Below are positions 1 to 10,485 of a DNA stretch of 64,000 bases, piece by piece. The DNA lies in the NCBI RefSeq assembly GCF_030272615.1, contig NC_081408.1:198486841-198550840 (forward strand), written 5' to 3'. The stretch comes from Cryptomeria japonica. Its lineage: Eukaryota > Streptophyta > Pinopsida > Cupressales > Cupressaceae. Under the pieces are notes generated by a model that did no database searches, was not told the DNA's origin, and saw nothing but the letters and a program-made list of their open reading frames with translations. The stretch's first letter is position 1, and each line of letters begins with the position of its first letter. The translations under genes and the position numbers were made by a program.

Positions 1-1151
1 TTGCCTGCAAACTTCAATTAATACTTGTCTGTCAAAGGCATACCTCGGTAATTTGTAGGGTTCTCCTTCAAAGCCACCAACCCTCAAATAAGTGAACCTA
101 GAGAACTGAATATAGAAGCTGCCATATATATATTTATAAATTGCATAGCTTACTTAGTCAATCTCTTATGAACATCTCCTTTCAATTCAAATACTAACCT
201 GCCCAAGAAAATATTGTGAACCTTATAATAATTTTTAGTAACCCTATGTTGTTGCAAATGCAGGTGGTATTCATAAATCTTCGTATCATTCTACCAAGTT
301 TCATGATACAGACCTACCCATTGACGAGTACAAGCTAAACAATATATGAGGTAGGATGACATATAGAATTTTTTGTTCCCAAAACAACTTAAACCCTCAT
401 GCATTCTTTCTGCAATTAACTCTACCCAATATATGTATCTCTTGTCACCAAAAATGACCTAAATAAAGAAATACATCCAATCCTCCCTATAAAAGGCTAT
501 TTGATTTCCTCGCATTCTATGCAATAAAATGACTATATTCCTTACTTCCTAAATTAGATGCTCTTAGGTTAATGGGCTTGGTAGTCTTGAACCCCCCTTT
601 TGAAATTTTAATAACCAATTTCTTGCAATGACACTCCTATAACATGACTTCTTTTGAGAGAAAATCCCTTGCGACTTGCCTACCGTCCAGTCCTCATATT
701 GCTCTTTCTCTGGTATTTTCATTATAGTGGAAACAACCTCCCAATTAATTGCAATCAAAACCTTACCCTCTACATCTCTTACACACCTCTCTACAGGATC
801 ATATCTACTCATACATTCCAAAACTACTTCCGGACATGAAACAATGGGAGGAAATGCAACAACTTCTATCAACCCACTAACTAAAAATTTTTGCATCAAA
901 AGGGAGCTAGCAAAATTTTGCACTCTTTCATGGAATTCATTTAAATCTACTGACAGTAGAAAAGTATCTCCTATGTTAGGAAGGAAACTAACTAGCCAAG
1001 ACTTCTGGTCTACTTGAGGTACTTTCGGTCTCATTTTAGTTTTACAATTAGAAAATGCACAGCAAGAAGAATTGACTGAACCGATTGAAGTGTCAAATGG
1101 CACTTTCAATTTATGAAAACCAACAAAAAAAGAGGAAGAACTTGCGCTCAC
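1..1151 (-). pseudogene. LTR-borne unknown protein, N-terminal part (divergent copy)
   Basis: An open frame of 195 codons runs from ATG at 1,151 to 564 and homology continues, with stops and frameshifts, to the window edge. Shared landmarks with the frames at 45,322 and 56,300 are KMRPKVPQ (MRPMLPKLG there), RSVIARNWLLK-QKGGS-LP-PLT, and, past the first stop, EDWMYFF and FYMSSYL. It has about 40 extra N-terminal residues before the first shared methionine. I recognise no known domain. Conservation of protein landmarks where the surrounding LTR DNA has diverged suggests that this frame was once under coding constraint. Function unknown; this copy is broken and truncated by the window edge. Confidence 0.65.
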
Positions 1152-1539
1152 CTTTCATGTAGAACTGAGAATTCATGGAGTCGGAAGAAAGAAATGTCAC
1201 GTGCTTTAACCTTCCACTTACCAAATTGGGTAAATGATAAAGGGAAGTAACTTTTTTTAAATAAAACAAATCTTAGGGACTGGCCTAAAATATCGGCCGC
1301 ACGATCTATCATGATTTGAAAAATGCATACTCATTCGTGCTAAATCGTGCCGAAAAGATCAAGTTCTGACAGTTCATTAATAGAAAGTCGTTTCTCCTCC
1401 ACATCCTTTACTTGAAATGATTATTCCCAAGTATGGATTCACATCACAATTCATTTTCTCGAGGTTCATCTTTTAAATCCAGAATATTCCCTGTATGCCG
1501 ACACTTGTCAACTTTATCTCCAAAGTCATCAATCCTCAA

Positions 1540-1840
1540 AGTTTGAACCTTGAACCTTGAACCCTTCGAAAAGAAGTTCAAAGGTTCAAGTTCAAAATAG
1601 TATTAGTGCAAAACACACGAACATGAAGCTTACCCATTATAAAACATGACTTACGTGAGACTTTCTTTAAAATGTTGAACCTTGAACCTTGAACCACTCT
1701 AAAGGTTCACGGTTCAAGTTCAATGAACTACGACCACCAAGACCTTTAACACCTTTTTTTTTTAACAAAGCCGCTATGTCACATACCGCACTTGAACTTG
1801 AACTTTGAACCTTAAAATGGCTCAAGTGAGAGGTTCAATT
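1540..1840. repeat. TTGAACC / GGTTCAA inverted-repeat clusters in LTR
   Basis: At least three clusters pair TTGAACCTTGAACC-like words with GGTTCAAG-like words a few tens of bases away, so each could fold as a hairpin. The same arrangement occurs near the start of the two giant Gypsy LTRs (44,386-44,800 and 55,365-55,770). It lies upstream of the LTR-borne frame, in what should be U3. Confidence 0.7.
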
Positions 1841-1912
1841 CAAGAAAACAAATTGCAAGCAGAAAAATATTTAAAGAACGCGAAAAGATAGAAAAACAAG
1901 AGCGGACTAACA

Positions 1913-2440
1913 AGATGAAGACTATGTAAGGACTAAAAATTGGGATTATGACAATTGTGCAAGTACCATATGAAATGATTATGAGGACGCTAATGGGATA
2001 CAAATGAGGACTTTATAAGGACTATGCAAGGACTTATGCAAAGTAAAGAAATAAATGAAGACTATAATAAGGACGATAATGAGGACTATGATGAGGATTA
2101 TGACGATCGTCCAAGGATTTATACAAAGATTATGATGACTATGCAAGGAGTTATGTGAAGATTACGATGACTATTCAAGGAATTATGTGAAGATTATGAC
2201 GACTATGCAAGGACTATATGTGAAGATTATGATGACTATGAAAGGAGTTATGTGAAAATTATGATGATGTATGTGGGAGCTCTATAAGGACATATATGGA
2301 GACTATACAAGGAGTTATGTAAAGTAAGGACATAAATGGGGACAATAATGAGGATGATACAAACCTTAAGGACTCTAAGAAAACCTATGACCACAAGTAT
2401 GCAAAATTTAGGACATTGTTGGACTATTTGATGTTTCAAA
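1913..2440. repeat. Degenerate minisatellite
   Basis: Words such as AAGGACTATG, GAAGATTATGATGACTATG and CAAGGAGTTATGTG recur in tandem with a period of roughly 33-48 bp. The clearest copies lie at about 2,100-2,260. It begins directly at the LTR boundary at 1,912. Open frames across it (for example on the minus strand at 2,248-2,439) are by-products of the repeat. Confidence 0.75.
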
Positions 2441-3195
2441 ATACACTCTGTTTCAAGTAACTATGTTTGTAGGACAAGTCTATTTTTCAATTCTGAGAAC
2501 ACTGTCTGAAGATAAGTATAGCTGGATGAATTGTGTTTTGACAAACTCTAAGAATTCAAAGATACGCAAGGTAAGGCCTAAAATAACCCAAATACTGACT
2601 CAATATTGGTCTAGCACAATGATACACATAAAAACATAGAAGACAATCTTAGGATAGAAAGTGGAAACTATTTAATGGGGGCCCCGTAGCAAAATACCAA
2701 AACAAGATGAACAGATAAAGTCTGGTAGCATTGGCTCCACTCCATGGCACAAAATTCTTGGGCATGCCAATCTCTCTTACCTTGAAGATCCGAAGATCTT
2801 ATCACCGAGGATTTTATGTCTCATCATGCAAGGTACATGGAGAGTATCTTTGGGGTATGATCCACACACCAGGAACCAATAAACATGGGATTTGAGCTAC
2901 CAAGTTGGTTCTTATTATAAGTTTTGAGGGATCTCGATCCAATAATGAATTCTCAAAGAAAGCCACTTAAGGCTTTAGTTAAGCTTATCAGTGCAGGGAA
3001 GGCCCCCACATAGTCAAATTCACACAACACTCTAGCTGTATGACCAGTATGTTTATATAGTAGTTTGAAAAACCCACTCGAGAGTATGCTGAGAGAGATG
3101 ATATCTCCAATGCATCCTAATTTGAAGTACCTCTGTGGGGTGATGAAATTCCTAGTCAAAGATACCCCTCACTACTAAAAATAAAAAGTGGGTGT
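2441..3195. other. No recognisable gene
   Basis: Unclassified sequence. No coding domain, RNA gene or repeat structure was recognised. A short purine-rich stretch (about 3,176-3,192) sits immediately before the possible LTR start at 3,196, which would fit a polypurine tract, so this could be the 3' internal end of a decayed retrotransposon. Confidence 0.4.
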
Positions 3196-3349
3196 TGTTA
3201 GCACCTTTTCCTCACTCCCAAGACCTTGAAGGTGGGTGGAAAGGTACTTAATGCAACAATAGGTCCACCCAAGAAACAAAAAAGTTATTTTTCTCTTAAA
3301 TATCACAATGTGATTTATTCTATTCATAAATTAGATTCACATCAATTTT

Positions 3350-3560
3350 AAAGCCCAAACTGAGGTGTGAGATATGCATGTGTATGTCTATTTTAAAACA
3401 TCAAAGTGAAGTGTGCGATCATGCATGTCAATTTTAAACCCAGGATCAATTTTAAGCACCAAGCTGAAGTGTGAGAGCATGTATGTGAATTTTAACCAGA
3501 TTTATTTTAAGCACCAAGTTGAAGTGTGAAAGCATGCATGTCAATTTTAAACCCAAAATC
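3350..3560. repeat. Tandem repeat, about 60 bp period
   Basis: Three to four imperfect copies of a unit containing AAGTGAAGTGTGAGAGCATG and TCAATTTTAAACCC. Copies are clearest at about 3,400-3,550. Confidence 0.7.
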
Positions 3561-4144
3561 CAAAAGTGATTTAACCCTAAAGGATCCTACAATCAAATTG
3601 TTAGTGGTTTCCAAAATAATCTGGGAGGATCAAGCCTTCTTTGTAATTTCACCACACGCTGCAAATAGGGAATTACTTACCAAAAAACACATACAAAAAC
3701 TAGAAAAAAGAAAGCCGAACTACCTTTTGAATGAATGTGTGATTCTAACAAAGCGAATGCATAATAATGTCTAGACAATTGTGTTGTGATGATTGAACTA
3801 ATGCATAAAAATGACAAAGCGAATACATGAAAGTACCAAGGTGAATGCATGATAGATAAACAAAGAATTAAAAAACCCTATCAAAAGCATAAACTTCACT
3901 AGAAACTTCTTAGTCTTCTAGGTCTTGTATTCTCTTTCTGCTTTTAGGATTTGTCAATAATTTATGGCTTGATCTTCTTTATTCATTTTCTCTTCAAGAA
4001 CCTCAAATCTTAAACCTTACTTTGCCTACCATGAGATATGATATATGTAAAGCATCATGCAAACATAAAATATTCATATTTACAGAATTGAATGGAAAAA
4101 TTAAAGAAATCAAGAAAATACAATCAACAGAATGCAAAACTAAA

Positions 4145-4295
4145 AACTATGAATGTGTAACGATGTCTACATGAATGCGTAATGATATTTAGGTGAATGC
4201 ATGATGATGTTTGCATGAATACATAATGATGTTTGCATGATTGTGTAATGATGTCTGCATGAATGCATAATGATGTCTACATGAATGTGTAATAG
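4145..4295. repeat. Minisatellite, about 30 bp period
   Basis: About five imperfect copies of a unit close to TGCATGAATGCATAATGATG with a short variable TTT/TCT segment. No coding role is apparent. Confidence 0.75.
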
Positions 4296-5309
4296 TTAAC
4301 TCTGCCTGCAAAATACGTACAAAACCTACAAAAATTCTCAAAATCTGTATGATCTTGCAAAATCACACTAAAAATGCAAAGGGTTAATTAGATGTTGTTC
4401 ATGTCAAGTTCACCAAAATGTATATGCTTAAAATTATCATTGCTTAACTAGAAATAAAGGGAAATCACGAATCCCTATTCTAACAATTCAAACATAAACC
4501 AATGAAATAGATGCATAATAAAATCAAATTTAAACAATATAAAACTCCCTATTCTACATCATAGCTTCCATTATTTTTCTCTTCTTTGTGGAATGATGGC
4601 TCTCAGATATCGCGTTGGCAACCTGGAATTGACACAAAGATTCGAAGTTCGTGATTATTCGTGATTGTTGAAAATGGACATTGAATGCTCAATTTATAGA
4701 TTATTGGAGAGAATTGATTGAGAGGTGGAACAGATTGATCAAGAGGTGGAACTCAGGTGAGCTCGCATGTTGATTGATAGTTGAACTATTGATTTGGAGG
4801 TGGAATAGAATAGATTGAATTGTTAATTGAGTTAACTGATTGATAAAAAAGTTGATTCAAAGATGAAAAACAATGATTGGAGGAGAATTAATTAATGACA
4901 AAGAAAGTTTTATTTAGAAAAATCTAATTGGAAGATAGAAATGGAATGATTGGAGAGAATTAAAGAAAAGATGTAATTAATTAATTAATTGAAATGATCA
5001 ATTAAAATAGATGGAATAGTTAACTAAGATGACTGGTTGAATGCTTTTTGGGGAAAAAAGCAAAGTGGGAGATAGAAATAGAGATTGGAAAGATAATTGA
5101 TTTAATTAATCAATTAATTGACTTAATTAATTTAGCATGTACTTGCACTTTGACTGTCATTTTCAATTTAATCTTTGCATGAGATTTAATTCAAATATTG
5201 AATTTATTTTAAATTCAATTTGTTATTTAAATATATTTAGTACTTTGACTTTGATTTTCAATTTAATCTTTGAAATCATGCACATGTATTTGAAATTAGA
5301 AGAAATTGG

Positions 5310-5560
5310 AAGAATATGAATTTAATTAAATAATAAAGATTATTTAAATTAAAGGAATTAAATCATAATTAATTAAATAATAAATATTTAATTAATATTT
5401 AGAAAAGGGTTAAATGATCAAATGATGAGAAATAGAAATTGAGAATGAATTTATTTAAATAATAAAGATTATTTAAATTGAGGGATTAATAATCACAATT
5501 AATTAAATAACAAATATTTAATTAGCATAAGAAACTGGTTTAAATGATTAAATGATAATA
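5310..5560. repeat. Tandem duplication of an AT-rich unit, about 140 bp
   Basis: Two successive copies share AATAATAAAGATTATTTAAA, a run of AATTAATTAAATAA, and a final GGTTAAATGATNAAATGAT-like segment. The unit is almost pure A+T. Confidence 0.6.
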
Positions 5561-5710
5561 GAATTGATATTGGAATAATTAGTAAGATGGTAAAGAAATA
5601 TGAAATTAGAAGAAAAAGATTAATTAACTTAATTAAAGAATTAAAGAATTATTTAACTAATTGGACGAATAATTAGTACATGATCAATGAGACATTTTTA
5701 GGTGTCTACA

Positions 5711-6430
5711 TGAACATAACTACCTTTATGGCTAAGGTGAATGAGCTTGTTATGAACATCAAATGTGTCATTGGAACTCTTTAGGAAGATGAGATTGTTG
5801 CTAAGGTATTGAGATCTTTGTCTTCTACTTATAAAGCTAAGGTTGTTGTTATTGATGAGATCTAGAGTGTGACTACTGTGACAAGAGATATGTTGGTTGG
5901 TAAGCTTGTTCCATTTGAGCTAAGTGAATTTGGAGAATCAAATGGAAAATATGAGACTGCATTTAAAGCCTTTGTATCCAGGAAGCAATGGTATGATCAA
6001 GGAGAAAGTTCATCTAGGGTTTCAAGATATGAAAGAGAGATAAGAGAGATGGAAGAGCAGGAGAGATAGTTGGATGAGCTTGAAGCACTTATTGCTCGGA
6101 GATTGCTTAAGGGATCTGGTAAGTATGATGGGAAGTTACCTTTGAAATGTTTTTCTTGTAATAAGATAGGACATTTTTCTTCTAAGTGTCCTGAAAGAAT
6201 GTTTAGATATGATAAGCATGATAAGCCCCACAAGCCCTACTGGAAGTACATAAATAAAAAGAGATGTTATTATGTTGTTGATGAAGGTGTGATAGATGAA
6301 GAATTAGACAATGGGAATTCAGGAGATGAGTTTATGTTTATTGCTATCAAAGAAGATGATTTGGTACCAGTGAATCCTACAAGTTGCATTGCTGATGAAA
6401 AAGCATTGGCCGCTAAGATTGAAGAGAAAT
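5711..6430 (+). pseudogene. gag: Copia A gag, 5'-truncated
   Basis: Capsid-type gag that starts in mid-protein. Visible landmarks are KVLRSLSSTYKAKV, then LVGKLVPFELSEF, an Arg/Glu-rich segment (about 6,030-6,070), and the CCHC zinc knuckle CFSCNKIGHFSSKC at about 6,150-6,190, which binds RNA in this family. At least three in-frame stops are present (near 5,782, 5,863 and 6,067). Gag packages the element RNA into virus-like particles. The loss of its first half matches the loss of the 5' LTR, so one deletion or insertion event at 5,710 may have removed both. Confidence 0.85.
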
Positions 6431-7680
6431 ATGAATGGGTAATTGACAGTGGTTGTTCACATCATATGATAGGTGATAAAAGTAAATTTATAAGTATGGA
6501 AAGGTATGAAGGTGGTATAGTAATATTTGGAGATAATAAAGCTTGTGTGATTCATGGTAGAGGTTGTATATCTTTTGATGATAAGAATAACAGTGATGAT
6601 GTCTTATATGTTGAAAGATTAAAGCGTAATCTTCTGAGTGTTGCACAGATGGTTGACAAGGGATATGATTTTCAATTCAAGAATGGTAAATGCAAGATTC
6701 TGAATGGCTCCAGTGTAGAGATTGTAATAGGGACTAAGACTAAAGGTAATATTTTTCACTTGAATGTCGGTGAGAAAATTTGTTTGATTGCTCAAATAGA
6801 TAAAAGTTGGTTGTGGCATAGTAGGATGTGTCATGTTAACTTTGATTGTATGATAATAATAAGTTCTACTCAAGCTGTTAGAAATTTACCTAATATTGTG
6901 AAGCCCTCTAATCCAGTATGTAAAGAATGTCAGTTGGGGAAGAAAATAAGAACATCATTTAAAAGAAAATTGTATACATCAAATGGATTGTTAGATCTTG
7001 TGCATACTAACTTGTGTGGTCCTAATAGAGTGAGAAGCATGCAATGGTGGCAGGCATTTCATGTTGCTAATTGATGATTACTCTAGAATATTGTGGGTGA
7101 CATTTCTAAGAGAGAAATCAAAAGCATTGGAGAAATTCAAGATATTCAAAGTATAGGTGGAGAGTGAGAGAGGATTGAAGCTAAAGTGTATGAGATCTAA
7201 TAGAGGAGGAGAATTCATGTCCGGTGAGTTTGATACATTCTATGACAAAAATGGAATTAGAAGACAATTATTTACTCCTAGAACCCCTCAGCAAAATGGA
7301 GTTGTTGAAAGGAAGAACAAAACAAGCTTGGATGTTGCTAGAATGATGTTTATTGAAGGAAATGTTCCACAAACCTTTGGAAGGAAGTTGTCAGCACTGA
7401 TGTTTACACATTCAATCGAGTGCATATAAAAGGTGATTTTGGTAAGACTCCTTATGAGCTATGGTTTGGTCATGTTCCTACTGTTAGATATTTCAGAGTT
7501 TTTGGAAGCAAATGTTACATAAAAAGAGATGAGGATATAGGAAAGTTTGATGCAAGATGTGATTAAGGAATCCTCTTGGGATATTCTACTAAGAGAAAGA
7601 CCTATCGGTGTTACAATAAGAGATTGAAAAAGAGAGTAGAAAGTGCAAATGTAAAAGTTGATGAATGTTTTGGTAAGTAG
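6431..7680 (+). pseudogene. pol: Copia A protease and integrase
   Basis: Protease motif WVIDSGCSHHM at about 6,436-6,470 (catalytic DSG). The integrase follows: LWHSRMCHVNF (GAG-pre-integrase, about 6,810), the C..C motif CKECQLGKK, then the catalytic core. The first catalytic Asp appears as Asn (LVHTN, about 7,000-7,012; VHTD expected) and the second as Asn (RSNRGGEF, about 7,195-7,220; RSDRGGEF expected); the Glu in NGVVERKNK remains. A frameshift near 7,050-7,075 and another near 7,390 split the frame. Both D-to-N changes are G-to-A at the nucleotide level, in keeping with decay of methylated cytosine on the other strand. Inactive. Confidence 0.9.
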
Positions 7681-7959
7681 ATCAGAGAATATCACATTGA
7701 TGAATAAGACATTACTTCTAAGCCTGCACAGACTGAGATCCTGAAGTAGATTAATGTGGTAGAGACAATTGATCCAGATATTATTGTCGTCAGTGAAGGA
7801 CTTCAAGAGCCTAAGAATCAAAACAATCTGAAGACTCTGAGGTATGTAAAATTGAATCATTCTAAGAATTAGATTATTGGTGATAAGAACAAGGGTGTAA
7901 TGACTAGAAGAAAACTCGTTGCTGAAGAGATATGTTTGATTTCTAAGATTGAGCCTAAA

Positions 7960-9486
7960 GATTTTGTTAAAGCTTATAAGGAAGAGAACTAGATAAAAGC
8001 TATGGAGGAGGAGTTGAATTAGATTGAAAAGAATAATACTTGGGAGCTTGTTCGGAGACCTAAAGACAAAAATGTGATTGGCACTAAATGGGTGCTTTGA
8101 AATAAACTGAATGAATCTGGTGAAGTGGTAAGAAACAAAGCAAGATTAGTATGTAAGGGATGCTTTCAGATGGAAGGTATTGATTATGAAGAAACTTTTA
8201 CTCTTGTAGCTATAATTGAAGCTGTTAGATTGTTGCTTGCATATGCTTCTTATAAGAATTTCAAGGTTTATCAAATGGATGTCAAGTCAGCATTTTTGAA
8301 TGGTGATCTTGAGGAGGAAGTCTACATTAAGAAACCAACAGGATTTTCTTTATTAGATGAAGGAGACATGGTATGCAGATTGAAGAAAGCACTGTATGGA
8401 CTGAAGCAAGCCCCTAGAGCCTAGTATGCAAGATTAGATAAGTATTTTATGAAGTTGGGATTTTGTAAAGGTACTGTTGATAGTAAATTATACTTTAAGG
8501 TTGAGAATGATAACATTTTGATTGTTGAAGCATTTGTGGATGACATTATTTTTGGAGGAGATGATGATTTGAGTATGAAGTTTCCTAATGACATGCAAAA
8601 GGAATTTGAGATGTCTATGATAGGTGAGATGAAATTATTCTTAGGATTGTAGATTACTTAGATTGGTAAAGGCATTTTTATTTCTCAATCTAAGTATGTG
8701 AAGGAATTGTTAAACAAATTTGGGTTAGATGATTCCAAACCTATTGGGACTCCCATGGCGACTGGATGCAAATTGTCTAAGAATGATGAATCTAAGAAAG
8801 TGAATTAGACCTTGTATAGATATATGGTTGGTGGACTATTGTACTTGACTTAGACTAAACCAGATATTATGCATGTTGTGTGTCTTTGTACTAGATTTCA
8901 AGCTGATCCTAAAGAGACTCATGTTACTTTTGTTAAAAGAATTTTTAGATACTTGAAGGGAACTATTGACTATGGGTTGTGGTATCTAAAGAATGATGAT
9001 TTTATGTTTTGTGCCTATACTGATGTTGATTGAGTAGGTTATGTAGATGACCGAAAGAGAACTACCAGTGGAGATTTCTTTTGGGGAAAGAAGTTGGTTT
9101 CATGGGCGAGCAAGAAACAAGATGCTTTATCTCTATCTACTACTGAAGTTGAATACATTGTTGCTGCTAAAAATTGTACTCAAGTAGTTTGGATGAAGCA
9201 GATGTTGAAAGACATTAGAGTTGTGTATGATGAGCCTACTGTTATTTATTGTGACAATTCAAGTGCTATTAATATTTCCAAGAATTCGGTACTACATTCT
9301 AAAATGAAGCATATATCAATAAAGTATATTTTCTTCAAAGAGAAGGTTAGTAATGAAGAAGTAAATCTGGAGTATGTATCTACAAAAGATCAGGTTGCAT
9401 ATATTTTCACTAAGCCTTTTCCTAAAGATACATTTATACATTTGAGAGACAAGTTGGGGGTCTATGCCCCTCCTGATGAGAACTAG
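7960..9486 (+). pseudogene. pol: Copia A reverse transcriptase and RNase H
   Basis: Copia-type RT: KAMEEELN, NTWELV, GTKWV (about 8,010-8,100), VYQMDVKSAFLNG (about 8,268), ALYGLKQAPRA (about 8,390) and the catalytic FVDDIIFGG (about 8,533). RNase H: AYTDVD (about 9,017), SLSTTEVEY (about 9,130) and YCDNSSAI (about 9,248), ending at the TAG of 9,484-9,486. Stops interrupt the frame near 7,990, 8,020, 8,097, 8,423, 8,650, 8,806 and 9,032, most at positions where Gln or Trp is expected. The RT active-site Asp pair is intact, but no full-length product could be made. Confidence 0.9.
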
Positions 9487-9633
9487 GTGCATTGAGATGC
9501 ATCAATCCGGTGGATTTTACAATCTTATCTTTTTGTTTGGGTTGATGAGTTGATGTTGCTACTCTACTATGAGTAGTTAAGTTTCAGAGTTGTGAATTTA
9601 TTCTAAGGTGGAAATATCTTTGGCATTTTTGTC

Positions 9634-9790
9634 AAAGGGGGAGAGAAGCATGTGAAAAATTGTATTATCTTTGAAGCTTTATGTGCATAATCTTAGGGGG
9701 AGTCTGTTGGATTTTGTTGATGTTGATTCATTCCTTTACATTGACTATTTTTTACATTCATATGTTGCCATCAATGCCAAAGGGGGAGAT
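9634..9790 (+). other. Polypurine tract region, three PPT-like motifs
   Basis: AAAGGGGGAGAG (9,634), TTAGGGGGAGTC (9,693) and CAAAGGGGGAGAT (9,778-9,790). The last directly abuts the 3' LTR and is the expected plus-strand primer site. The second is also followed by TGTTGGATTTTGTTG, which resembles the LTR start. Copia C has the same triple arrangement on the other strand. Confidence 0.7.
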
Positions 9791-10159
9791 TGTTGGATAT
9801 TGTTGTTGCTAGGATATGTTGTTGCCATTCATGTCAACATATTCCTGTGTTTTGGTGTTGTAGAGAATTTGGTTTCAGTGATCCGGAAGTCTTCTTGATC
9901 ATATCACTTGATCTAGTGATTGTATTTGAGGTTTTTGGTATTTCTATTCTATGGCTGGCAGAGTCTAGTTTTTGATCTGATGAGCTCCGTTGTGATTATA
10001 TCTTGTGTTGCAGATTTGGGAGAATGTTTTGGATGTTCATTTGTATCTTCATTTCAAGTGGTTCATGATTTGGTGCTCAAAAAGCTATCTTTCTTATCTG
10101 AGTTGCTACTGTTAAGTGTTCTTGAACGTTAGCATGTTGATCGATTAAGAATTGCATGT
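9791..10159 (+). mobile_element. Copia A 3' LTR, first part
   Basis: Begins TGTTGGATATTG immediately after the polypurine tract. It is cut at 10,159 by the CACTA element and continues at 38,018, giving a rejoined LTR of about 1.29 kb with TGTTGG...CCAACA ends. Confidence 0.85.
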
Positions 10160-10174
10160 CACTAGTACATTTGG
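10160..10174 (+). repeat. CACTA 5' terminal inverted repeat
   Basis: CACTAGTACATTTGG, identical over 15 bases to the reverse complement of 38,003-38,017. CACTA termini are where the TNP2-type transposase cuts. Confidence 0.92.
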
Positions 10175-10194
10175 CCTAAAATTTTGACAGAGGT

Positions 10195-10485
10195 TTCCGA
10201 TGGAGAAGGTATATTGTGACCAAAATTGATTTTTTTTGAAAAAATGCTTGAATTTGTCAAAATTCTGATGATAATTTTATATTTGGTTTTGACGGAGAAG
10301 GCATTAGTAATGAAAGTTGTTTTTTTTGAAAAAAAGTGCCCGCGATCATTGAAATTACAACGACCATGGGCATTACTTAAAACAAAAAAAAAAGTAAGTC
10401 ATTAGCTCAATCAATCACGTGCAAGCTTCATCGACCTCTAGAAACCCTGCATGCAAGCTTTGTCAACCTCAGCAACCCTGTGTGC
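10195..10485 (+). repeat. CACTA 5' subterminal repeats
   Basis: Two direct copies of a roughly 49-bp unit (GATGGAGAAGG-TAT..., about 10,198 and 10,291), each ending in a T-run, GAAAAAA and GTGC. These are followed by two copies of a 30-bp unit beginning GCAAGCTT (about 10,422 and 10,453). In En/Spm elements such subterminal repeats bind TNPA; that role is inferred here. Confidence 0.6.

Larger units (their letters stand above)
1..1912 (-). mobile_element. LTR fragment of a giant Tat-like Gypsy family (divergent copy)
   Basis: Read on the minus strand this is the first 1.9 kb of an LTR related to the two 5-kb LTRs at 44,288-49,333 and 55,263-62,343. It starts TGTTAG at 1,912 (CTAACA on the plus strand at 1,907-1,912), followed by clusters of TTGAACC/GGTTCAA words (about 1,540-1,840) and then the start of the same LTR-borne reading frame (ATG at 1,151). 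The order of landmarks matches the other two LTRs, but nucleotide similarity is low, so this is an older or separate subfamily. The remainder lies left of the window. Whether it was a 5' LTR, a 3' LTR or a solo LTR cannot be told. Confidence 0.7.
3196..5710 (+). mobile_element. Possible LTR (AT-rich) ending at the Copia A truncation point
   Basis: The tract begins TGTTAGCACC (3,196) and ends GGTGTCTACA (5,701-5,710), an imperfect inverted terminal pair of the TG...CA kind. It ends exactly where Copia A gag begins part-way through. I find no matching target-site duplication, and no gene. The 2.5 kb contain several local tandem repeats, listed separately. It could instead be unrelated AT-rich sequence that happens to have LTR-like ends. 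Confidence 0.35.
5711..10159 (+). mobile_element. Copia A retrotransposon, 5'-truncated, left part
   Basis: Internal Ty1/copia region in the order gag, protease, integrase, reverse transcriptase, RNase H, then polypurine tract and the first 369 bp of the 3' LTR. The 5' LTR, primer site and start of gag are absent. The 3' LTR begins TGTTGG at 9,791, is interrupted at 10,160 by the CACTA transposon, and resumes at 38,018. Every coding domain is broken by stops or frameshifts. Confidence 0.9.

Noticed and set aside
4145-4295. CRISPR-like regularly spaced repeat
   Set aside because: Units are contiguous and imperfect with no unique spacers; this is a plant minisatellite.
10160-10174. Reading the 38,018-38,934 block as a separate solo LTR starting TGTTGG at 38,023
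   Set aside because: No flanking duplication fits, and the block instead continues the LTR cut at 10,159 once the CACTA element is removed.
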